Below, in pieces: positions 50,317 through 59,265 of a DNA stretch of 64,000 bases (position 1 is its first letter; the number at the start of each line of letters is the position of its first letter). The stretch lies in the NCBI GenBank assembly GCA_022711755.1, contig JAKLEA010000020.1:1-64000 (forward strand), in the 5' to 3' direction. This DNA is from Planctomycetota bacterium (lineage in GTDB: Bacteria > Planctomycetota > Brocadiia > SM23-32 > JAKLEA01). Under the pieces are notes generated by a model. The model searched no databases, was not told where the DNA came from, and was given only the letters and a program-made list of their open reading frames with translations. The position numbers and the translations under genes were made by a program.

Positions 50317-52791
50317 CTACCAGTCAAATTTGTGAATCAGGTTTGTGCCACCGTCAAGAACGTAGACCGCACCCAGGTCCCCGACCGCCAGGTCCGTCGG
50401 CCTCTGTATGGCCGCCGCGCCGCCGGAGAGCGGGACGGAACTGATGACAGATTCCTCCTTGAGGCTTACGCAGTGAACATTGGCGGCGTCAAGGACATAA
50501 ATCCTTCCAAGCGTGTCAACGTCCATCTTGATCGGACCGCGGAACGGCCCTTTCAGCGAGACGTTCTTTTCAAAGACCCTCTCCTGATAGACGGCTACCA
50601 TCTCGCCCTTGGGGTCAAGCACGTAGACGCGCCCGTCCGGACTTGCGGCCACGCTGACCGGCTCCGCCAGTCCGCCCCTGGCCGGAGCGCCGTCTGTCTG
50701 TAGGAAGCCAATCGGGTTGCCCTGTCGTTCGCCTTTCTCGTTGAACTCGAAGACCTGCGCGGCGGCCGCGTCAAGAACGTAGATTATACCCGCGCGGTCA
50801 GAGCAGACCGACACTGCCCGGCCAAAGTCTTCGCCCGCCGCGCCATCCTTGCCGAAGGCGGACTGCTTGCGTCCGGACGAGTCGAAGATATGAACCTTCT
50901 TGCCGTCGCTGACGAAGTAGTTTCCGCTGGGGCTGATCGCCACGTCTAGAGTCATTCCAGAAACGCCCCTCAGAGGCATGTTGAGCTTCTGAATCCCGCG
51001 CCGGTCGTAGCCGAGGACGCGGTTTGCGCCTGTATCAAGCACTGCGATGTCATCGCATCCGCAGATGGACAGCGCCTGCCCGCCCTGCACGCGGTTGCCA
51101 AGTATCGTGGCCAACTGCCTCCCGTCCGGATCAAGAAGCTCCACTGATCCGGTTCCCGGGCACAGCACGGCCATGTTGCCCATCGGGTCGGCGCAGACAG
51201 ACGCCCCGGCAAGATTCAGTCCTGCAGGATCAAGGACCTTACCCGGATCCTCGCCCTTTAACTGAATGCGTCCGATCCGCTGGGTCGAGGCGTCCATCAT
51301 GAAGATGAAATCGCCCGTAGCGGAAACTTCCATGGAACTCACCTGCGCGATGCCGTCGGGATAGCGCTTCGCCGGAACGGCGGTCATGTCCCGCCCGTAG
51401 ATATTAAGCGCGGATTCTCCACCACCGTCGGCTACGTAGACCGTCCCGTCGGGGCTTACGGCCATGGCTGTCGGTTCGGTCAGCAGGTGACTGTGCCCGC
51501 GGCGGCCTTCGCCGCCGAGCCTGATGAACGAACGGGGCGCGCTGGACTGCGCGTAGACGCGGACCTCTTTCTTGCCCTTGCTCCTTGCGTCAACGTAGTA
51601 GCAACGCTCGCCTGTTCCGCCCGCAATGTCCGCCGCTTCCTTGCCGATTCCGTCATCCTCGTCAATGAATCGCGCCTTCCACTTCAATTCGCGGTCAAGG
51701 CGGTAGACTGCGGAATCCTCCCTGTCCAGGATGTAAAGGCTGTCGTCTCTGCCAACGGCGATCCGCATGGGATTGACCAGTGTGGTCAGCGGATCCTGCA
51801 TGGCCTTAAGTGTCTTCAGTCTCTGACCGAGGCAGTTGTAGACGAGTATTGACTTCTCGCCTTCGTCCAGGATGTATATCCGGTAAAGCGAATCCATAGC
51901 CACATCCGTCGCTTGCTTGGCAGAGAAGAATCCGCCCAGCGTGCCGAGATATTTGTAAGACGGCGTGCGCTCCGCCGCCGCCACTTTGACCGGAATGGAA
52001 ATGGCGCTGCCGGTATTTCCGCCGGCGTCTGTTCCCCATACCTGTATTGTTACCGTTGATTCGCGTTCCAACGCGGGAGCGATCCAGTAGGAAAACTGCC
52101 CTGCAACGCTTGCGCTCTTTTTCGCGTTGCCGAAGGCACCTTCCGTGCATGTCCAGTTCAGTTTGAAGGCGTCGCCTTCCGGGTCCCATGCCTTCATGCA
52201 GAAGAGCAGCGCGGCTCGGGCCCTGACGGCGATGTTGGGGACTCCGCGCGTCGCGCCCGTCATCACGCTGACCGGAATTCCGGCCTCGGCGTCTCCGCCC
52301 TCCCGGACAATGAAAAGCGATTCCATGGAGACCACCGGCCCGCCGTTTTTCTCCGGATAAAATATATTGCCCGGAGAAATGCCTGGACCGGCGTAGATGA
52401 ACTGAAGTTCCCCGGTTCCGGAGCGCCCGTCCGCGGCAATCTCGGTTATGCGAATCCGGGCCGTTCGGGAGGCCAGCAGATGGACGATCTCTCCGTTAAA
52501 CGGGTTGCGCGTCGCGTCAACGCACTCATAGGAAATGACATCCATCGGCAGTCGTAGCGCGGAAGCGTCGCCCGTGATGGTCATGGCAACACGGCGTTTA
52601 TCAATCCGCCCCACGCGTCCCAGAGGAGGCGCCGCATCGTTCATCCTCACAAAACTGCCCGTGGCTTCGTTGTAACGTATCGCCTCGGTGACCGGCGGGG
52701 CGGTTTCCTGCGCCTGCGCGCCGCAGAACATCAGGCACACAGCCAGCGCCAGACCGAACAGCACGGCGGCTTTTCTGAAATCGCTTCGCAT
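50317..52791 (-). CDS. Exported NHL/YILD beta-propeller protein
   Basis: An 824-aa exported protein. Signal peptide about 1-28 (AAVLFGLALAVCLMFCGAQA). An N-terminal beta domain (about 40-270) leads to about twelve propeller blades, marked by repeats such as YRIYILDEGEKSILVYN, DSLYILDREDSAVYRLD, GTVYVADGG, GIIYVLDAA and GAVYVLDGG. Likely an extracytoplasmic scaffold or sensor-type binding domain. ATG 52791 is preferred because AAAGGA lies about 10 nt upstream and gives a compact signal; ATG 52839 is possible. Between the kinase and the cyclase gene, so it may supply a signal or substrate in the same pathway. Confidence 0.72.
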   Translation of the reverse strand: MRSDFRKAAVLFGLALAVCLMFCGAQAQETAPPVTEAIRYNEATGSFVRMNDAAPPLGRVGRIDKRRVAMTITGDASALRLPMDVISYECVDATRNPFNGEIVHLLASRTARIRITEIAADGRSGTGELQFIYAGPGISPGNIFYPEKNGGPVVSMESLFIVREGGDAEAGIPVSVMTGATRGVPNIAVRARAALLFCMKAWDPEGDAFKLNWTCTEGAFGNAKKSASVAGQFSYWIAPALERESTVTIQVWGTDAGGNTGSAISIPVKVAAAERTPSYKYLGTLGGFFSAKQATDVAMDSLYRIYILDEGEKSILVYNCLGQRLKTLKAMQDPLTTLVNPMRIAVGRDDSLYILDREDSAVYRLDRELKWKARFIDEDDGIGKEAADIAGGTGERCYYVDARSKGKKEVRVYAQSSAPRSFIRLGGEGRRGHSHLLTEPTAMAVSPDGTVYVADGGGESALNIYGRDMTAVPAKRYPDGIAQVSSMEVSATGDFIFMMDASTQRIGRIQLKGEDPGKVLDPAGLNLAGASVCADPMGNMAVLCPGTGSVELLDPDGRQLATILGNRVQGGQALSICGCDDIAVLDTGANRVLGYDRRGIQKLNMPLRGVSGMTLDVAISPSGNYFVSDGKKVHIFDSSGRKQSAFGKDGAAGEDFGRAVSVCSDRAGIIYVLDAAAAQVFEFNEKGERQGNPIGFLQTDGAPARGGLAEPVSVAASPDGRVYVLDPKGEMVAVYQERVFEKNVSLKGPFRGPIKMDVDTLGRIYVLDAANVHCVSLKEESVISSVPLSGGAAAIQRPTDLAVGDLGAVYVLDGGTNLIHKFDW

Positions 52792-52844
52792 GTGACGCAT
52801 ATCCTTTCGAACCTGTTCCGACGATTCTTTCGTTGTCATTTGTC

Positions 52845-55800
52845 TCAGCCTGGCGCCTCAACGCTGATGTCAACCACCTTCCACTTGCCGCCCTCCTCGC
52901 GAAGGCTCATGTAGAAATCAGTCTGACCGTCGTTGCGTTGCGCAAGGGGGTTGCCCGCGTAGTCGGGAAGAATGAGTTTTCCGCTGATTTTCATCCTGAA
53001 TTCGCCCGTCTTGGCGCGGGAAAGGTCCGCTACCTGACCCTTGAAGCTGAGCTTCGGATAATACATGAACAGCTTCTGCCATGTGCGGATGTGTTCATTA
53101 CGCCTTTCCTCCGGCATTCCGGCCACCAGGACTTCCAGTCGGTTCAAGTCGCCGTCGGACAGCGCCTTTTCGTAATCGGCCCAACTGTTCATGGCCTCCG
53201 AAAGCCCCTGGCATGCGATGATAATGCCGTCGCACTTGAGTTCAAGCCGCTTCTCCACCACTCGCCTGGCAAACTCGGCTCCGTTGCCCTTCTCAAGCCC
53301 CTTGGCGCAAGCGACGAGTTGGGCCGCGTCCGCGAAATCGCCGGCTTTCACAAGGGCATCGGTTCCGGTCGGGAAATCCCAGGACATCAGGGCCTGCACG
53401 CCGGTGTTGTAATTTATGATCTTGTCGGCGGTGGCGATCAGTTGCGGCGTCTCGACGCCATGGGTTTTCTGAGCAAGCTCTGTCTCGGCTCGCAGCGTGG
53501 CGGCCTGCTGCGAGAGCAAGGCCGGATCCATCTTGCCTGCCAGCGTTTCCCTGGTCAGCGTTTCAGAACGCGCCCGCAAGCCGTCAAAGGTGTCCTTGGC
53601 GGATTTGACCTTGTTTTCCAGCACGTCAATGCGATTGTTCAGGCTTTGCGTAAGCGTCACGCCGGAGCGCGTTCCGACGGAGCGCGCGTCGTTGACCGAG
53701 CGCAGCGCGTCGTCCCACCGGAACTCCCCGGCGTCTTTCTTCGCCTTTTCCAGTTGCTGGAGGACTTCAGGATACGCGCGCGTCCATCGCCGCAGCCAGT
53801 CCTCCACGTCGCGCAAGGCCCTGTCCGCCTCTGCTGTGGCCGGCCTTGTCGCCATCGGCTTGGGCAACGCCGCGTCCAGCCCTTCCGTCTTCTCGATTGC
53901 CAGCATCTGCATGACGTTTGACGCGGAGGCCAGCCACGTCTTAAGATCGGCCGAAGGAGCCTCATCGGACGCCTTCTGGAGCATGTCGCGCAACTCGACA
54001 AACTTGTTTTCCTTGCTGAGTTGCCCAAAGTCGGTCTGCAGCGCCTGCGCCCATTCAACCTCGCGCTTGGTTGAGTTCATCTCCTCCCTGCGCTTCTCGA
54101 TGGACTTCATCCCCTCGGCGATGCGCTCGCTTTCGCGGGGACTTTTCGCAAGCACCTGCGCCTGTTGCCAGCTTGCCGCCGCCTCGTCGAACTTGTTGCG
54201 CCGGAATTCATCCTCCCCCTTGCGGAACCGCAGATCGAACTGGTTCAGGCGCGCGCTCTCCTGGAGCGTTTCGCTGGCTTTCGGATAACTGCGGACAAGC
54301 TCGTACAGACGGTCGGCGTCCTCCCATTTGGACGTCCCGCCAAGCTCCGCCGCCTGGCTCAACAGTCCCTGTAGAATCCTGTTGCGAGTCGCCTCAAGCC
54401 CCAAGTCCTTGACCTTGTCAGCGACGATTTCTTCGCGCACCTTTGAGAGTTGCTGATCCGCTTCCTTCAGGTTGCCCAGTGCGGTCGGATAATCCGAACC
54501 GTCGGCGGCCTGACCCGCCGCTTTGAGTTGTTCCTCGAATACGGAGAAGGCTTGAACCTCCTCGGTGTTCATTTTGGGGGGAGAGGGTCTGGCTGGCGCG
54601 CCGCCCGGACCGGTGCTCGGGATGTTGCTGCCCCCGGCTACCCCCCCCGGAACGGTTCCGGGCTCGGGTTTCTGCGTCACCAGCACCAGACCCAATCCTA
54701 CAACCGCTACTACAAGGACGGCCAGAATCACGTAGACGCCCTTCTTGCCTTTTCTATGTTTGAAGACCGGGGCGGCGGGCAGCCCTTCCTGCTCGCGTAT
54801 GGCTGAAAGTCCTTCGGCCAGCAGCTCGGGATTGTTGAGCGATCTTTGCACAAGCTGAAGGTCTTCGGACATTTCCTCCGCGGAAGCGTAACGGTCCTCC
54901 GGCTTCTTCTGAAGGCAGCGCAGCGCGATGTCCTTCAGTGGGATCAGCCCCGGTTTTTCATTGAAGACTTCCGCCGGAATCTCCGGCGGATCTTCCTTTA
55001 TGTGCTGCATCATGAGCGACGCGGCGTTGCCCTGGAACGGCGGGTGGCCGGCGATCGTTTCGTAAAGGACGACGCCAAGCGCGTAAAGGTCAAGCCGATG
55101 GTCGCCTTCGCCCATCCACTGCTCGGGCGCCATGTAGGGCGGAGTGCCTACTCCGCCCTGAGTGAGCGTGGCCTCCTGTGACTGGAACTTGGCGATGCCG
55201 AAGTCCAACACTTTTACCATTTCCGACCTGCCCTCGACGGCCTCGACGAGCATTATGTTGCCGGGCGTCACGTCTCTGTGGACGATGCCCATGCCGTGAG
55301 CCGCTGACAGGACGGAACAAACCTGCACCATGATGTTAATAATGCGCTTCGGATTCATATCCGCGTTTTCATCCCTCATGTTCTCCTTGAGGGAGCGACC
55401 GAAAATGCGCTCCATTGCGATGTAGATCGTCGTTTCGTCTTCCTGCTCGAAATCGTATATGTGCACGGCGTTCGGGTGCTGCAGGGAGACGATCGTTTTT
55501 ACTTCATTGTGGAAACGCCGCAGAGTGTCGTCACCCAGCGCAAGGCCGAGGTGAAGAATCTTCACCGCGACGGGCTGCTCGACGTCCAACATCTGGCGGG
55601 TGGCGTCATAAACCGTCGCCCATCCGCCCGAAGCGATGCGCTTGTTGATCTTGTATCGCCCGCCCAGCGTTCGCCCTATGTAAGGATCGCCCTGGCGCAC
55701 AACCCCGCCGATTGTGCGGGTGCGCTCGCTGGAGGTCTCCATCTCCTCTGTGACCGGGCTGCCGACCGTCCTGGTCATCTCAAGCGCGCGGAACGCCGTC

Positions 55801-56078
55801 ACATCGGTCGGTTCAAATTTGGTCCCACACTTGGAGCATGTGATCTCAGGCCCCTCGCCTTCCTTTTGTTGCGACTGGAAGGTGTTGCCACAATTAGGGC
55901 ACTGGACGACGACATGCTGCGTCAGCGCCTTCGAGGTTGATTGAGGTTCTTTCTTTTCGGGTACTGCCGTCTCCGGTCCGAATTCGCTGGTCTCGTCGTC
56001 CGCGCTCCCGGACTCGTTCATTGGGGAACCGCTGTCGGGAGACAGAAATTCACCGGTTTCGTCGTCAGAACCACCCAT
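52845..56078 (-). CDS. Ser/Thr protein kinase with N-terminal zinc ribbon and C-terminal helical region
   Basis: A 1077-aa Hanks-type kinase. The N-terminal acidic tail is followed by a zinc ribbon (about 60-88, CPNC...CSKC). The kinase domain (about 142-425) has the Gly loop (ASGGWATVYDA), Lys in VAVKIL, HRDVTPGNIM, DFG (VLDFGIAKF) and APEQ. A TM helix (about 452-475) leads to a ~600-aa exported-side helical/coiled-coil region rich in A, E, K and Q, and a final beta-rich domain. Domain set and length fit planctomycete sensor kinases. GAGGA lies 6 nt before ATG 56078. First gene of the unit with the propeller, cyclase and UroD genes. Confidence 0.87.
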   Translation of the reverse strand: MGGSDDETGEFLSPDSGSPMNESGSADDETSEFGPETAVPEKKEPQSTSKALTQHVVVQCPNCGNTFQSQQKEGEGPEITCSKCGTKFEPTDVTAFRALEMTRTVGSPVTEEMETSSERTRTIGGVVRQGDPYIGRTLGGRYKINKRIASGGWATVYDATRQMLDVEQPVAVKILHLGLALGDDTLRRFHNEVKTIVSLQHPNAVHIYDFEQEDETTIYIAMERIFGRSLKENMRDENADMNPKRIINIMVQVCSVLSAAHGMGIVHRDVTPGNIMLVEAVEGRSEMVKVLDFGIAKFQSQEATLTQGGVGTPPYMAPEQWMGEGDHRLDLYALGVVLYETIAGHPPFQGNAASLMMQHIKEDPPEIPAEVFNEKPGLIPLKDIALRCLQKKPEDRYASAEEMSEDLQLVQRSLNNPELLAEGLSAIREQEGLPAAPVFKHRKGKKGVYVILAVLVVAVVGLGLVLVTQKPEPGTVPGGVAGGSNIPSTGPGGAPARPSPPKMNTEEVQAFSVFEEQLKAAGQAADGSDYPTALGNLKEADQQLSKVREEIVADKVKDLGLEATRNRILQGLLSQAAELGGTSKWEDADRLYELVRSYPKASETLQESARLNQFDLRFRKGEDEFRRNKFDEAAASWQQAQVLAKSPRESERIAEGMKSIEKRREEMNSTKREVEWAQALQTDFGQLSKENKFVELRDMLQKASDEAPSADLKTWLASASNVMQMLAIEKTEGLDAALPKPMATRPATAEADRALRDVEDWLRRWTRAYPEVLQQLEKAKKDAGEFRWDDALRSVNDARSVGTRSGVTLTQSLNNRIDVLENKVKSAKDTFDGLRARSETLTRETLAGKMDPALLSQQAATLRAETELAQKTHGVETPQLIATADKIINYNTGVQALMSWDFPTGTDALVKAGDFADAAQLVACAKGLEKGNGAEFARRVVEKRLELKCDGIIIACQGLSEAMNSWADYEKALSDGDLNRLEVLVAGMPEERRNEHIRTWQKLFMYYPKLSFKGQVADLSRAKTGEFRMKISGKLILPDYAGNPLAQRNDGQTDFYMSLREEGGKWKVVDISVEAPG

Positions 56079-56312
56079 TTTCTTTCCTCAGAGTGTTCGG
56101 GCAACAGCCAATGATCAGACTTCTGCCGATCCACGGACGACTGCCCGGGGCTGGTATGCGCCCCCGGATGAATCGCCCTTTTGAACTGCGCCTGATTAAC
56201 GCAGGCCAAGCTTACCGTCGCATATTCTACATGCTCTTGAAACGATTTTGAAGCGTCGGGATGACGACTTTTTCATCTGCTTTTTCGTCTTGAGATGGCG
56301 GACATGACCGGA

Positions 56313-57164
56313 TCAGCCGACTGTATTCCAGAAATTCCTGCGTCTCCGCCTTTCCAGCAGTATCCCTCCGACAACAAGAATCACGATTGCGCAGGAGATA
56401 ACCAAAACAGCGACATGGAGACGATTACCGGAATCCGTCCTTCCGGTCCATGCCGTTATTTTCTTAACATCCAAGGCGATTATTAGCGGAGTGGCTAAGT
56501 CCGAACCGCCCCGCGTCGGATAACGGATGTTCTTGAAAAAGACGCCCATGGCCTCGACAGTGTCGCCCCCCGGCCTCAATCCGGGATCGCGTTTCAGCGC
56601 GTAGAAGTTGTAGTGGCATTGATCGTCGTCGAGTATCGTCCCTTCCCACAATTCGGTAACAACGCAATCCGTATGGCTCCCCAGACTTTTCATTTTCAGC
56701 CTGATCAGCCTGCCTTTCACGCGCAACGCCTTGCCGCGGAGACGATCCGGATGGTTTTCGAAATCGTCGTAGTTGTAAGGTATTTCGGCGGCGGTCAGGC
56801 CGGTTTGACCAATCGTATGAATCCGGTTGCAGATGGCGCATAGCAGGTCCGGTTCAACAATGGTCACATAGCCGCCCTCAACGCGACGCAGCGGGTGCTG
56901 GTCCCTGACGTTTCGGAAGAAATCGGGGGGGAGAATGCCGGAATAATCCTGCGAACCGGTATTGCTGGATTCGCCATATATTGATTCTTCGAGAATCGAG
57001 ATTTCCGCTTCCGGGTTGACAGGAGTAATCCCCCTTTCGCGTTTCCCGGATTTTATCGCCGCGTCCCATTTCAGCGTAATCATTGCGACAGCGGTCAGGG
57101 CCAGCAACGCCGACATCAGTCGCAGAGTTCTGCGCGCGCCATGAATATTCGCGGTTCTGCCCAT
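56313..57164 (-). CDS. Hypothetical membrane protein with two transmembrane helices
   Basis: A 283-aa protein I do not recognise. An N-terminal helix (about 16-33) and a C-terminal helix (about 248-270) enclose a ~210-aa extracytoplasmic part. That part has a paired Cys site (LLCAICNRIH), a beta-rich stretch resembling an OB-type fold (RGKALRVKGRLIRLK) and a HTDCVVTELWE segment. The C-terminus ends in a short basic tail after the TM helix. Between the two kinase genes on the same strand (27 nt from the FHA kinase), so likely co-transcribed with that kinase, possibly as its partner. Confidence 0.55.
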   Translation of the reverse strand: MGRTANIHGARRTLRLMSALLALTAVAMITLKWDAAIKSGKRERGITPVNPEAEISILEESIYGESSNTGSQDYSGILPPDFFRNVRDQHPLRRVEGGYVTIVEPDLLCAICNRIHTIGQTGLTAAEIPYNYDDFENHPDRLRGKALRVKGRLIRLKMKSLGSHTDCVVTELWEGTILDDDQCHYNFYALKRDPGLRPGGDTVEAMGVFFKNIRYPTRGGSDLATPLIIALDVKKITAWTGRTDSGNRLHVAVLVISCAIVILVVGGILLERRRRRNFWNTVG

Positions 57165-57191
57165 CGGGCGGCAACTCCAGCCCCGGAGGCG

Positions 57192-58676
57192 CTACGCTGT
57201 CCTCACTTCAAATACCGTATGGCCGATCTTTATCTTCCCGCCCACATCCACAAGCGAGCCGATCTCGATCCTGTTGTCATTGACGTAGGTTCCATTCAGA
57301 CTGCCGCAATCCCTCACAAGCACGCGCGATCCCATTTTGGTAAGCACGCAATGCCTGCGGCTGACCATGTTGTCATCAATCACCATTTCCGCCTGCGTCG
57401 CGTCGCGTCCGATGGCGATTTCCTCGTTCTCTGTCAACGCCAGCTTCTTCGGATTGCTGCTGCCCTGGAAAACCGTTATGAAAAGCCTGTCTCCGACGGG
57501 TTTAGCCGCCGCGTTGAATATGTCAGTGATTTCACGGTCGCGTTTTCCCGCATCCAAATCGGATATTGGGGAATGAAGCCCGCTTATTGGCTGAACCGCC
57601 GGCATTTCCGCAATGGTAGAGAATGATTTGCCTTTCCCCCCGGCGACTGCGCCTGATGCCCTGACTTCATCCAGTTTCTTCTGCCTGACCCGGTCCGACG
57701 GCAGAATAGCCTTCCCGGCCACTGCTCCAGCGCCGGATTTCTCAATAAGCTTGTATCCTCGAATCTGCGCGATTGCCATGGTCAGATCCGAGAGAAGTTC
57801 CGAAGGCGCCTGATATCGTTTCTCAGGGTCTTTTGCGGCCATTTTATGCACGATCATTTCCGTCAACTCCGATACCTCGGGCGCGGATTCCCTGACGGAA
57901 GGAAGCGGCTTGGTTATGTGCGCCGCCAGCGTTTCCACGGCATTGCCCTTGAAAGGCAGGTTCCCCGTCAGCATCTGGAACATCATGATGCCCAGGGAAT
58001 ACATGTCCGAGCGGGTGTCCAGTTCCTTCCCGCCGCGAACCTGCTCCGGGGACGTGTAAGCTGGGGTCCCGACGGTGAAAAGATGATCGTCAATCGGCGT
58101 CGCCTCCTGCATGACGGGTGCGCCGTCAACCTCCGGTTCGACCGACTTGGCAAGCCCCATGTCGGCAAGCTTGGCTACCCCGTCGGATGTGACCAGGATG
58201 TTCTCTGGCTTGATATCCCTGTGGATGATGCCCATCGAGTGCGCATGGGAGAGAGCGCGTGCCACCTGTGTCGCCAGCAGTATGACAGTTTCCTCCTTGA
58301 GCTTGCTCCTCTTCTCGAGAATCTTGCTCAGTTGCACCCCCTCCACGTATTCCATTACCAGGTAACAGCGCCCCGAGATCACCCCACAGTCTATCCCGCG
58401 AACGATATTCGGATGGTTCAACCGGGCCGTCATGCGGGCGGACTGCAGAAAGCGCTTGGCGGCCTTCGGGTCCATCGGGGCCGTCTGATCGAGAATCTTG
58501 AGCGCGACGATCCTGTCCACGCTCAATTGCTTCGCTTTATATACTGTCCCGTGCGCGCCCTTTGCGATGACGTTGATAAGCTCGTATCCCCCGATGCGGG
58601 GATTCTCTCTGCGGGCGGGTTGTTCCTTCCTTCCTGCCGCGCCCGGGCCGCTCCTGTCGGGATTCCCGCTCGCCAT
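57192..58676 (-). CDS. Ser/Thr protein kinase with C-terminal FHA domain
   Basis: A 494-aa soluble Hanks-type kinase. The kinase domain (about 28-300) has Gly loop AKGAHGTVYKA, Lys in IVALKIL, HRDIKPENI, a DFG variant ADMG (Asp kept), and TSPEQ. The FHA domain (about 405-490) has IGRDATQAEMVI, SRRHCVL and LNGTYVND, the phosphothreonine-binding set. FHA fusion suggests it recruits phosphorylated partners. ATG 58676 follows GGGAG. Same strand as the membrane protein and the zinc-ribbon kinase. Confidence 0.88.
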   Translation of the reverse strand: MASGNPDRSGPGAAGRKEQPARRENPRIGGYELINVIAKGAHGTVYKAKQLSVDRIVALKILDQTAPMDPKAAKRFLQSARMTARLNHPNIVRGIDCGVISGRCYLVMEYVEGVQLSKILEKRSKLKEETVILLATQVARALSHAHSMGIIHRDIKPENILVTSDGVAKLADMGLAKSVEPEVDGAPVMQEATPIDDHLFTVGTPAYTSPEQVRGGKELDTRSDMYSLGIMMFQMLTGNLPFKGNAVETLAAHITKPLPSVRESAPEVSELTEMIVHKMAAKDPEKRYQAPSELLSDLTMAIAQIRGYKLIEKSGAGAVAGKAILPSDRVRQKKLDEVRASGAVAGGKGKSFSTIAEMPAVQPISGLHSPISDLDAGKRDREITDIFNAAAKPVGDRLFITVFQGSSNPKKLALTENEEIAIGRDATQAEMVIDDNMVSRRHCVLTKMGSRVLVRDCGSLNGTYVNDNRIEIGSLVDVGGKIKIGHTVFEVRTA

Positions 58677-59105
58677 GCTCCCTGTCTTCTCCCTGACGAT
58701 CCGCCCTTCACAAAATACGCTTCATTCCAGCAGCGCATAATTTAATCCACATGTCCGGAAACGTCAAGTTCCCACCTCACTGATTCGTGTCAAATGTATA
58801 TAAACATCCTGCGCAGACATTTCGCTGAGCATGTAATCACGGCCCTTGCAATGGCGATGAGCATTATCCCATGACCTTTCTGCAAGCCTGATCATTGCGA
58901 AAATGTTCCCGGGTTTCCCGGGGTGGAATTCATAATCATAAAATATTGCAATGTTAAACCGCGTGATGAGAAATCGCCTAATGATGTTGTCCGAAGGCAA
59001 TTTCCGCTTCCTGCACATGGCCGGGAAGAAGGCAAGGCTTGATAACCGCCCCGGAAGATGTCCTGAAACAGGCGCGGAAAATCAGGGAATAGGGCGCGGC
59101 TCTGC
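58677..59105. other. Intergenic spacer, no supported gene
   Basis: Between the divergent kinase and ilvD genes. An 84-codon minus-strand frame (58764-59018) has a protein-like look but no SD and no supporting context, so it is not called. I see no RNA gene or repeat. The ilvD promoter begins at 59106. Confidence 0.5.
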
Positions 59106-59134
59106 TTGACAAGATTCCCGGAGCAATGTATCAT
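59106..59134 (+). promoter_or_regulatory. Sigma-70-type promoter of ilvD
   Basis: TTGACA (59106-59111), a 17-bp spacer and TATCAT (59129-59134). It gives a leader of about 125 nt before ilvD. This is the best sigma-70 promoter in the window. Confidence 0.78.
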
Positions 59135-59150
59135 ATTCGCTTTCGGCTCC

Positions 59151-59176
59151 GGAGGATGCCACGTACGGCGTCCTCC
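59151..59176 (+). promoter_or_regulatory. ilvD leader stem-loop
   Basis: GGAGGATGCC (59151-59160) pairs with GGCGTCCTCC (59167-59176) over 10 bp with one G-U and a 6-nt loop. No T-tract follows. It could influence ilvD expression as a 5' UTR structure. Confidence 0.4.
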
Positions 59177-59265
59177 ATATTGAAGGCGCTTCCCGGTCCC
59201 TTCCTTGTGAGAACCGAGCGGGGAGCGTCTGCCTTTTGATTTAACATCGTCGCGGAGAGAGAACC

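Noticed and set aside
58764..59018. 84-codon minus-strand frame in the kinase/ilvD spacer
   Set aside because: Some protein-like character, but no SD, no recognisable domain and no link to neighbours. A homology hit would revive it.
58892..59134. Second minus-strand frame (80 codons) overlapping the ilvD promoter
   Set aside because: It runs across a strong plus-strand sigma-70 promoter and has no SD or recognisable motif.
59156..59239. Possible 27-codon leader peptide before ilvD
   Set aside because: The ATG directly abuts GGAGG with no spacing, and the peptide is not rich in Leu, Ile or Val as expected for attenuation control.
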